Part shown: in pieces, positions 49,275-59,580 of the stretch
How positions within the stretch are numbered: the first letter of the stretch is position 1
Layout of the letters: each line of letters opens with the position of its first letter
Assembly: GCA_035772735.1 (NCBI GenBank)
Contig: JASDFA010000016.1
Span: forward strand, 175,465,001 to 175,529,000
DNA from: Datura wrightii
Lineage: Eukaryota; Streptophyta; Magnoliopsida; Solanales; Solanaceae
Direction of reading: 5' to 3'
DNA: 64,000 nt
The notes under the pieces: generated by a model
What the model was told of the DNA's origin: nothing
Database searches by the model: none
The model's input: the letters and a program-made list of their open reading frames with translations, nothing else
Made by a program: the position numbers and the translations under genes

Positions 49275-51450
49275 ATGATGATAAAATATAAAGTATCAAA
49301 GGCAACTGCACGGAGGACATTACTTGATGAGACCTCCAAATCTAATCAAGCGGGCAACTCCCCTAGTGGCTCACTAGAGGAATACAAGGTTAATAAATCG
49401 GATACTTATAGGACCCAAACCACTAAGGAGAAGTCCAAATCCCAGGCCGTGGTGGCCACTCCCACATCTGTCGGTGCTCCCTGATCTGAGAAGGGAGCAG
49501 AGGAAAGAGACCAAGAGTCTGGAAGTGACTCTAATGAAGAAGAGTTGTTCGAGGAGGCCCAATCAGGAGATGCAAGCAGTGAGTCCAGATCAGTGGAGGA
49601 GGCACCAAATGCCGAGCAGGAGCAGACTCTACCTAGGGAGGACCGCACCATCTGGTTAAGAGTAGCATGAGCCTAGGAAATATATGAATAGGGAATTGAT
49701 CTCACTACCAAGAATAAACATAGGTAGAGCATTCAAGAAGAGCCGCAGATCCTCATGAATTCATTGAATGAGGTGGAGGAGATGAAGCGGATATTCAGCT
49801 TTTATGGATTTGAGTGGATGGCTAGGGCCCCGGGCTGATACACTTCAGAAATCATCTATGAGTTCTACGCCAACTATTTGGAAACCATGTAGAAAAAAGC
49901 AAAAGAGGGGCAGAAGTTGAAAGATCAGCCCAAGCTAGAGAGCATCCTAGTTAGAGGCCGAGAGGTTGATATATCCGTGTGTACTATTGCTCGGATATTA
50001 TATGAGCCCTAGTTCATACCATCATATGCTATGCAGAATATGAATATCAGGAGGAAACTTTGAAATAGATCAAGCAGCTCATATTTGATGAGAGGCGGAG
50101 GCAGATACAATGGTTGTCTGGCGTGATCGCTAAGGACAAAGAAGAGGCATAGTAAGTCACTAGTGGTAAGCAGGTCACAAAGAACACTCTTAATTACATA
50201 GCAAAAGCCTGCTGGACATTAGTGCGCCACTGGTTGGATCCGACTATTAATGATATTACCCTCAGCACAGACAGAGCAGCTTTAGTGGCTTGTATCATGC
50301 CAAAATACCCCATCAATATTTTGAGGGTTATTTCAGAGGAGATGCGGGATTGGGCTATGGGATTAAGCACTACAATCCCATTCCCAAGTCTCATTTTCAG
50401 ATTTTGCATAGAGGTGGGCATCAAGGTGCATTATGGTGAGTAGCACCTAATTGGAGGACAACAAATTGCTGACATTGGCCTAATTCGAGATGAGATAAAC
50501 CCGATAAATCGTGCCTGACTTTCCACCTAAGTCCCACTATAATGGGCAACTGAAGGTGCATAGGTGAATGCCCCCACTTCACAGGAGCATGGAGAGACAC
50601 CGGCTACAGATGTCGGTCATTTAGATGTAGCTCCTAGCATCTCTGCCACACCACCTACGAGCCTCTTGAGTTAGACTCCAGTCGGGTACATCCTAGTGCC
50701 TCGGAAATTCCTCCAAAAGACTTACTGTAGTTGAGAAGAAGGTTCAGGCAATGATGGAGAATGTCAAGCCTTGTGTAAAGGCTGAGAATGAGTTAGTTAT
50801 ATAGGCCCTACATGCTAGATTAGATGGGTTAAAGAGCAGATTCAACATGCACATGGCCGAGCAGACTGAGACAAGCAGCCTCCATGAGGAGTTGGGGGCT
50901 CTTCAGAGTCAAGTGGCCAAGCTGTCATCACAGAAGCCGGCAATCATAGCAACCCCTATTCTTCCTAACCTCGATGTCGGCATTAACGAGGTGCTTGATC
51001 TGGCGGCTTGTTGGGAGCCAACAAGAGAAGATAAAGAAAAAGGGAAAAAGAGGGTCTCAAAGGATGTTGGAGACGAGACCCCATAGAAGAAGAGGAAAAG
51101 AGAGAAAAGAGAGTTCAAGAGGGCGAGAATAGAGAGTGAGTAGACTCACGACGTGCATCAGTCGGAGCTCCATGAGAGAGCTAGAGTAGCAGGTAGCTCC
51201 ACCACAGCCTAAGAGCTTGCGAGTGGCAGGGACCCTCTGGGGAAGCCACTTTTAGCCCCGACGATTCCATGGGATGTAGAGATGGCAGATACTACCGAGG
51301 GGGTAACCACTCCCCCTATTGATACACCACTGAGTGCATCGGCCATCGTCAGCGCCACGATTGCAGCGGAGGTACCTCCTCTGCAGGAGACCAGGACCAC
51401 TTAGAGCACCATAGGTATGTTCCCTTCCCTCTGTTTTTACATTTTACGCT
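49275..51450 (+). pseudogene. J: second ORF, 'putative plant transposon protein' type
   Basis: Starts MMIKYKVSKATARRTLLDE, with a Ser/Thr/Lys-rich, then acidic (EERDQESGSDSNEEELFEEA) N-terminal part. A central domain has YEFYANYLETM, ILVRGREVDISVCTIARILY (49855-50010), RRRQIQWLSGVIAKD, CWTLVRHWLDPTINDITLS, DRAALVACIMPKYPIN and PFPSLIFRFC (50060-50410). A C-terminal coiled-coil-like stretch is EELGALQSQVAKLSSQKP (50886-50940), followed by a Lys/Arg-rich segment. The central wording is the one seen in proteins annotated in Solanaceae as putative plant transposon protein domain (memory, no search). A frameshift near 50040 and about ten stops, largely TAG/TGA. Function unknown; the basic-acidic layout would fit nucleic-acid binding. 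Confidence 0.65.
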
Positions 51451-52971
51451 TCGGGGATGAAGCATGCTTTTAAAAAGGGGAGGGGATGTACTTGTATTTT
51501 TGGGTTTTTTGATTCGTCCGGAGATTCTTTTTTGCCGTGTTTCATTTTCCTCGGGCATGCTATCTAGTAGAACCGGCATGTTTAGAATTCTATTTTTGTG
51601 ATTTTTGTTTAATTAAAAAGTATCTTGGGAGTACTCAGCCAATAAATTGAACTAGTTTTGGATTTGTAAAAAATTTGACCCTACTTAAAAAAATTTTGAT
51701 GATTAATTGTGTACTTGTGATTGCAAGCATGATTTCTGTTGATCTTTTTATGTCATTTAGTATATTGAATAGTTTTGTTTATACATGTATAAACAAGATA
51801 GGTAGAGTGAATTCAAGTCATGTACCATGAGTGAGTCGGGTCTAATATCTAGTTCAATGTTGCGTAGAGGATCTAGAACTTGCCCGATTGGTCTTTGCGT
51901 AGGTTTTAGGATGGTTGGTTACGAAAGAATCGTAGGCCTTTTTTGATTATCTCATTGTTTATCTTAAATGACCCTACTAAAATGATTTGATTTCCTTGAT
52001 CCCAATGTTTAACTTTAAATAGATAATTTTTCATTAATTAACCAATTAACCGTACCCATTTTAATAATGAACCTATTTTGGTCTTGGTCCCTTCTTGGAT
52101 ATTGTGAACCTCAACATAGGTATAATGTCTAAATTGAGGGTGGCTAGAGTGGTGGTGCATAAATAGTGGGAAGGTGAAAAAGGGAGAGAAATGAAAAAGG
52201 TGAAAAAAATGAGGTGTGGTGTGACAGAAGAAAAAGAAAAGTAAAAAAATAGAAAAATTGAAAAAGAAAATTCAAAAAGAGAATGATGCATGAAAAGCTT
52301 GAAGTAACACACCACACTCATACAAATGCATAAAAAGGGTGAAAAAGGGAGTAAAAAGTAGAAAGAACCAAAAAGGGGGAAAAAGTGAAAAAATGGAGCC
52401 ACATGCATGTAGAGCCAAGGAAGAGTTTAGTCACCTAAAAAGATCTCATGTGTTCCACACCCAGTTCGAAAGACTACATTACAAGCCAAAGCAAGTCCTA
52501 TAGTATCCTAGCTTGACCATTTAATAAACCGAAGTAGAGAAAATAAGGTCAAGCCTATGGTATTCGATATGCAGTATTTGAAACTTCTTTGTGAGAGTGA
52601 GAGTCTTAGTTGATCAGTCCCGTGTTTCATATTTTACTATATCTTTTAGCGGGGGACTTCATTTGCTGTGAGGGTACATGGTTTATGTTTAAGTCTACCT
52701 GTGGTCTGTGTAAAAACGTATTGGTGATGACTTGACTATTTGTTAATAGCTAGATGACATATCTTGATCCCTGTTTATCATGTTTTGTGGTTTCTTGTAG
52801 TGCATGTGTTGATTTGGTTCACGGGAAAAGGGTCAAAAGCTTTTTGAGTTTATAGTGCAAGTTTTGTTTGATATTAGCTATAGTATCCTAGGTTTATTTT
52901 CTAGTTAAGCGTCGTGTTTATTTTTTATTTTCTTTGCCTGAGGATGTGAAAAAGTCTTAAGTTGAGGGTGT
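51451..52971 (+). other. J: non-coding 3' part with purine-rich tract
   Basis: AT-rich, no ORF. 52140-52400 is dominated by A and G on the + strand (GGTGAAAAAGGGAGAGAAATG type), which makes spurious minus-strand ORFs. GTTGAGGGTGT just before the 3' LTR is the likely, weak polypurine tract. Confidence 0.6.
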
Positions 52972-54657
52972 TAATGTGTTGTGAGTTTACAACACTTTCG
53001 ATGCTTAATACTCAGAAAATAGCATGGACATAGTTATGTTTTATGGATATGAGGAACTTTTACTTTCATTTCAGGGAAAATAAGTGATGGGGAAAAATAT
53101 GCAAAAGAAACCTAAAAATGCAGAAAATCAGCAAAGTATAAGTCTCAGTACTAGATGTACCTTGATTGTACGAGTCGTACTGAGAACCGTGGTGAAAGTC
53201 AGAAGGCTAAATTAAGAAAAAGGCACCATACGAATCTCAATACGAGCCATACCAAGATAGTTTGAGCCGTAACTAGAGTCGTGGAATTATTCAGAGAAAT
53301 TTGCACAAAGGCAGTCTCTTGGTACGGATGGACTCACGAATGGTAGCATCAATGTATGACCCATACCATGAGCCATGGTGAACTTTAGAAGATTCTTCAA
53401 TACTTGGTAGAACTTCATATACAATGAACAGTACGAGTCGTAGGAGGAAGGTATGAGTTGTACCACATCACTTGTGGAAAATTTTAGAAGATATCAGAGT
53501 TCTCCGGTCCCAACCACGGATGCATTGTATGACTCGTAAGACTGTGGAACGATTCATTCCATCCTGCCAACACTTGGCCAAATCTACAGCATCCAAGGAC
53601 GTACTAGAAGTAGGTATGACCCGTACAATCCTGCTACGGGTCATAGGTCCAGTCATGATATAACCGGCACCAGATATGGAAAATTCCGTATTAGCTTAGA
53701 ATAAGGTTTCTAATGTCTTTATAAATAGCCTTTATGTTTTATTTGAGTAAAGAGAGAGGATAGAAATGAAGTAGTAGATGTGTGAATAATATTATTGGTG
53801 AATTTTTATCAAGTTTTGGAGAGCAATTCTTGGGATCAAATTCTTGATTTCCTACATTGTTCTTGAGATTGTTCTTTGATATTTAAATCTGGTTTTCTTC
53901 CAATTGTTGTTGTAAGTATTCAATTATGTGTCTGTGTATGAATGCAAATTGAAATCTTACAACCATGAGAGGCTGAAACCTCCACAACTAGGGATTGTAG
54001 GAATCATGATGGATTAACGGAATAGGGTTACACAAAAGTGATTCAAAACCAATGCTAAATGCTTATATTGTATTCTCTTCATCTTTAAATGTTTCTTAAT
54101 GGTGTACAACATTAGGACTTGCCCAATTTCTTTACTATCTTGAACCTAGAGTGGTAGAGATTAGGAAAAGAGAATTACAACAAAGCCTTGGCCTTTATGA
54201 TCATTTTATTAACTTGAGTTGTGGTCCCAGGATAGTTAAATTTGGAAGATATTGATAGTCGTTAGTTTGAAACCACTCATGAGACCTGACTCGGTGATTA
54301 AGTAAATTCATCTAATAGGGAAGAACCAGTCATTTGGATGAACCCTAGTTATCAGTTATGCATGTAAGCATTGGGATTGCTCACGTGTGGATACTCGATG
54401 TAGTTATGAACCCATGGGTAACACTTACCCCAGCTGTTTGCAAATCTTAATTTGAATCACGAATATTACCCTTTCTTTAATATTGTTTTCTGTGATACCC
54501 CCCAATTTGGAGATAACACACCAACAAGTTCAATTATCAACATTGGTCTAGATCTTACCCTATTCCTTGTGGGTTCGACCTCAACCTCTTAGTTGGGTTC
54601 TTTATTGACAACGGCCGCTTCATACTTTGTTAGGAAGTGTGAGTTTGAGCGTTATCA
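52972..54657 (+). repeat. J: 3' LTR (1686 bp)
   Basis: TAATGTGTTGTGAG to GAGCGTTATCA; aligns with 43382-45064 including the motif cluster (53150-53660) and the TATA box (53720). Confidence 0.9.
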
Positions 54658-55538
54658 CCAGTCTCACAAATAGAAGAGCAATATCGATTAGACTCCTATG
54701 AGTTGGTGTGTAGACGTTCACACTTCAGGAAGCTATAACGCATCTAGGCAGTTTCTGTTTTATTTCCTTCCCATCGTGTCGTGGTAATTAACTTAAGATT
54801 GATTGAAGGAATTCAGCTTCATGATTGACGCTGCAGTGATGAATTCCTCATTGTCACAGGCCATTTGTAGCAAGTAATGAACCACCATTGCGTGTCTGTT
54901 GCAATAGATTAGAGGTTGTTGCAGCAGACAGCTGGCAGGTAGAATCCTAGAAAGAAATCCCCTATTTTGCGGCAAATAATAACACAAGGACCCAATGAAA
55001 AGTAAGCATGCACAAATACATACAAAACAATGACAAATATAATAGAAAAAGGGTCGCACAGGGCTATTGTAATTCGAATGCCAAACAGGCATCTGGACAT
55101 CAACGTAGGAAAAGAAAGTACTAACATCCAAAAGAACAAGAAAAGAGAAATAGTATTGACTTACAAGCCCCAAGTAGGAGCCATCCATCTTGATCCGCTT
55201 CTACATGTGGATGATCAGCTTGTCTCGGGAGCATCGCCTCCTCCTCCCTCTCTCCAGGTCTTCCCGGATCTCTACATGGGCCTGATCTAGGGAAACAATT
55301 TCCCCCTGCATCTCCCTGTGTCGGCAGCTACGACACTGGAGGGTCAGCTTCTAGAAGGAGGTCTAGGCAACCCTCACAATAACTCACGCATGGTAGCTAT
55401 CTCGGACTCTATCCTCTCAAAAGGCACCACGAGTCTAGAAGTGTTGGCCCCACTATTTCTCTCAGCGAAAGTAGTCTTCCTATACTTTTGGCCTCTCCTT
55501 AGAGCTCCCTTCACCCTAAGAGGATCAAAGGGCGTATT
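54658..55538. other. Leader of I and an unassigned stretch before K
   Basis: The first about 100 bp continue I's leader. Beyond, open frames occur on both strands (minus 54793-55188 and 55374-55568, plus 55030-55290); none is recognised. The minus frame at 55374-55568 (GALRRGQKYRKTTFAERNSG, then ERIESEIATMREL) looks helical and basic and could be the end of a broken transposon ORF. Confidence 0.4.
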
Positions 55539-57964
55539 TTTCACGACCCAAACGGCGGCCTGAATCACGATATGGGACTAGGAGCCCCGAGAGACCCGAA
55601 GTCTACCAATGACATAAGCATATCTAACTAAATCAAATAAACTGAATAATCAACAATATAATCATAGAGGAGTCAAAAATTAAACATAACATCAGAATAT
55701 AAAATTTGAAGTTGAATACAACCATATGTATGAAAAGCCTCTAAACATGATGAGTTGTTGGGACAAGACCACCAACTTGCTTAACAAGCTGAAACTAAAA
55801 ATACCTAAGAAAATCTGAGTAGTCTAGTCTTCGAGAGATGAGGAGTCACCAATAACACAAAGGCTATCTTTGATAAGCTGACTACAAATGGGGATGAACC
55901 TGAGAGTCGAATCTTGTATCATGAAATGATACAACATAGAGTATGCGGTCAGTACGTGTAATGTGCCGAGTATGCAGGGTAAGTAAAACCACTTAAGTAA
56001 GTACAATCATTTTAAAACAATTCATAATGTAAAACTTAAACATTAAGAATATGAGAGTAGGGCTTGCACGCATTCTTTCTGAAATCATGATCTCATCATA
56101 ACATAACATATAATAACATAATCGATTGACTCAAAGCTGAAATCTGATATTTATAAGAAAAGCTGAACATTGAGTCAAACCTGCTTTAGAACATGCTTAC
56201 ATGTGTAAATCTCATGAGTAATGAACATGCATAACCGAAATCATGAGAAATAATGAAAGACTCGTCTTTTAACCGACATACCACGACAGAGCTTACATGG
56301 TCCCAACTATCACTCTCAAGTGGGTAGAGCTGTCAAAAGCCTTGTCAGGGCTAGGGAAGATACCATGATATCAATATCAAGCTCGTGGCCCAATAGGGAA
56401 GGGGAGAGCTCACAAGGGAGCTCCCGAAGTCATAATGTACAAACCTACGTAGGTGTGTAGTTCTGAGGCATAGGGGTGATCGACCCTTAGCCTGCTCGGT
56501 GCTAGACACTACTCCCAAAAACATACATATGCTCTACATCGTTATTCAACAAAGCTCAATATCGTCTATTGACGAAGCTCATATACATCTCAAAGATTAA
56601 ATCATGCATATGAGAAGCTTTAACGCACACCATACCACAAGCTAAAATATAATTGAGAGTCTTTGCTCCAAAACCATGTGGTAGGCTATGCACATGAAAA
56701 GATTTAACTCAAAACATACCACAAGCTGCAAAATAATTGGGAGTCTTCGCTCCAAAACCATGTGGTAAGCTTAATTTGGGAAATCATCAATGGTACCTAA
56801 ACATGTGGGCATTGCCAAAAGCTTTATCATCCTAGAAAATACTCAAATTCATATCAAAAACATGATTATAAACATGGGTAGCTTGGAAACATACTTTTCA
56901 TCATAACATCTCATCATCATCATGAATTCATCACAAATCTCATCTTTCATGATCTTTTCAACAATGGGATTTTTAATCCATAAAGCCAGAAACATGATTT
57001 TTAATTGAAAAGATTATAAAAACTGCCCATACTTCACACTTCAATAGTTGAAACATAGTCAAATCATACCCATGTATACAAATAGGAGATTCATGCATTT
57101 GTGTTAAAATCCCATATATTAGACATAGAATTTTCATGATTTAGAGAGGGATTGAGCATGGGTGAGAAAGAATTTACTCATTCATAACCCTACATACCTA
57201 TTTGTAGTTGATTCTTACACTTCTTTTGATGCCTAATAGGAAATTAAAGAGAAATTAAGGAAAGCTAGGCTTGATCACCCTCTCTAGAATTCTACCTTGC
57301 ATGCATAAATGAATAAGGCCTAAAATGAACTTAACCCCTTTAAAAGTCACTATTCATAACTCAAAACAACATAGTTTAGGCCTTAGGATCTTAGGAATTA
57401 CTGAAAAGCCCTTACTAAATTCGCAGAAAAATAGCTGTCAGGTGGTCCCAACGAGGGACCTAATGATTCGTAATCAAGGGTCACGACTCGTGGCTTAGAT
57501 GATGAAGTACGTTGCTTCTCAATCTGCTGGGCTTATGAGGGACGACTTAACGACTCGTAACCTGGTGACCATGACTCTTGGTCACTATCCGTGAAGTGCA
57601 CTGCCTTAGTTCAACAAAATCATTCCTTGCTTGGTCACGACTCACGCCACAAATAGTGTGGACTGACCATGACTTGTGTGGTCCTCTCGTCTAGTGCACT
57701 ACCCCTTTTCCTTCACTATTCTTACTCACCCACCCAACGACTGACGTAACGACTCGTGGGGCCTAACCACGAGTCATGGTCACGTCCGTGGAATCCCATT
57801 TCCAAAATTTCGAATTCATTACCTGGCCTCCCCCAAGGGTCACATCACGACTCATAGGCTCCTTTCATAGGTCTCCTCACAACTCATTTTTTGTCTGGTG
57901 CAGATTTTAGGTTTTTCTTAGTTTCAACTCTCGGGTCTGATCCTTAAGCTTCCGGGGTATAACA
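55539..57964 (-). repeat. K: 3' LTR (about 2.43 kb)
   Basis: Minus strand TGTTATACCCCGG (ending 57964) to GGGTCGTGAAA (55539; the expected TGACA is altered). Has the motif cluster at 57450-57900 and an 84-bp tandem duplication at 56631-56768. Confidence 0.85.
56631..56768. repeat. 84-bp tandem duplication in K's 3' LTR
   Basis: Units start at 56631 and 56715 with CATACCACAAGCT and share GAGAGTCTTTGCTCCAAAACC-like text, with a few substitutions; the second is partial. Confidence 0.8.
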
Positions 57965-57977
57965 ATATCTCCCTCTT
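57965..57977 (-). promoter_or_regulatory. K: polypurine tract
   Basis: The minus strand reads AAGAGGGAGATAT directly before the 3' LTR, preceded by the ACGAGGATGAATGTT block found also in E and H. Confidence 0.8.
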
Positions 57978-58219
57978 GGGAACATTCATCCTCGTATGTT
58001 GGGAAGCACACAAAAAAGAAGAGAAATGCAATTATCATAATCAAATACTAATCATTTAAATCGAAAATTGACGAAAGGACTGCCTCCGATTCAAATTACA
58101 TAGATGAACTGATTTCAAAAACCATACACACATCCATATACATAAAAGAAACTTGGGACACATGAACTGAACATGAAAATTATATAGAGTTTTAGGTGAA
58201 AACTGATACCTCAAGTTGA

Positions 58220-59580
58220 AACTGAGCCAGTAGAGAATAAATTTGGGTATCTAGCCATCATATCTGCTTTGGCTTCCTATGTAGCTCCTTCAACATGCTG
58301 ATTCCTCCTTAACACTTTAACTGAAGCTACTTCTTTGTTCCTTAGCCTTTGAACTTGATGATCCAGTATTTCTACGAAAACTTCCTCAAAAATAAGGTTG
58401 TCTTTTACACCAACATTGTCCACTAGGAAAACTAGAGCTGGATCACCCAAACACTTCTTCAAGAGCGAAACATGGAATACAGGATACACAGAAGCTAATT
58501 CTGAGGGCAACTCCAATTCATAAGCCACCTTACCAACACGTCTCATGATCTTCTATGGGCCGATATAGCGGGGACTAAATTTCCCCTTCTTTCTGAACCT
58601 CATCACTCCCTTTATGGGAGACGCCTTACGAAATACCAAATCATCGACCTCAAATTCTAATTCTCTCCTCCTCACGTCGGCATAGGACTTTTGGCGACTC
58701 TGGGTAGTTTTCAACCTATCCCTTATCAACTGAACCTTCGCCATAGCCTCATAAACTGAATCTGGTCCAATCATTGTCGCCTCACAAAACTCAAACCATC
58801 CAATGGGCCACCTACTCCTCCGCCCATAGAGAGCCTCAGACGGTGCCATCTAGATACTGAAATGATAGTTGTTATTATATGCAAACTCGATAAGTGGCAA
58901 ATGCTCATCCCATCTACCTCTGAAGTCAATCACGCATGCTCTCAACATGTCCTCAAGGGTCTGGATTGTCCACTCTACTTGACCATCCATTTGCGGGTGA
59001 AACATTATGCTGAGATTAACCTGTGTACCAAGCCCTTTTTGAAATGACCTCCAAAACTGAGAGGTAAATTGAGTACCTCCGTCTGAAATGATGGATAAGG
59101 GCACCCCATGCAATTGAACTATCTCTTGGATATACATTTTGGCATAATCCTCAGCCAAATCTGTGGTTTTGACCAGTAGAAAATGAGTGGCCTCGGTCAA
59201 CTTGTCTACCATAACCCACATAGAGTCATATTGCCGGCGAGTGCGAGGCAAACCTGTGATGAAGTCCATATTGATTTCTTCTCACATCCAAGTAGGAATA
59301 CTAATATCTTGAAGCACGCCTCCCGGCATCTTATACTCAACTTTTACTTGCTGACAGTTTGGACAATTTGCTACGAATTCTACGATATCCTTCTTCATGT
59401 CATTCCACCAATAGACTTCCCGTAAGTCATGGTACATCATTGTGGCACCTGGATGGATAGAATACCTAGATCCATGAGCCTCATGCAACATCCGGCTCCT
59501 CAAATCATCATCATCTGGAACACATAGGAGACCCTGCTACCGAAGCACATCATCTCCCCCTTTGGAGAAGACCTCTACCT
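58220..59580 (-). pseudogene. K: integrase and chromodomain-like tail
   Basis: One frame from 59503 to about 58220 with stops at about 59282, 58850, 58553 and 58277. Zinc finger HEAHGSRYSIHPGATMMYHD...CPNCQQ. Core NMDFITGLPRTRRQ, SIISDGGTQFTS (Arg after Asp is Gly) and TIQTLEDMLRAC. Tail GKFSPRYIGP, VYPVFHVSLLKKC, LRNKEVASVKVLRRNQHVEG and finally MARYPNLF. The stop at 58850 sits where relatives have Gln and that at 58277 where they have Trp, both one transition away. Confidence 0.9.

Larger units (their letters stand above)
43382..54657 (+). mobile_element. J: 11.3-kb non-autonomous LTR element (gag-protease plus second ORF, no RT/RH/IN)
   Basis: LTRs 43382-45064 and 52972-54657, termini TGAT...ATCA, flanking CTAGT (43377-43381) and CCAGT (54658-54662), a TSD with one C/T difference. 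Insertion lies in the leader of I, which reads through on both sides. Inside: Asp-tRNA-type PBS, gag, Athila/Tat-type protease, then no RT, RNase H or integrase. Instead there is a promoter-like block, an intron-like segment and an ORF of the 'putative plant transposon protein' kind (49275-51450), then a purine-rich tail. It would depend on an autonomous Athila/Tat relative for enzymes (inference). Confidence 0.85.

Noticed and set aside
49374..49651. Minus-strand Ser/Leu-rich ORFs
   Set aside because: Opposite strand of J's second ORF, whose Ser/Glu-rich codons leave the antisense frame open.
52073..52408. Minus-strand 111-codon Phe/Ser-rich ORF
   Set aside because: Shadow of the purine-rich, low-complexity tract of element J.
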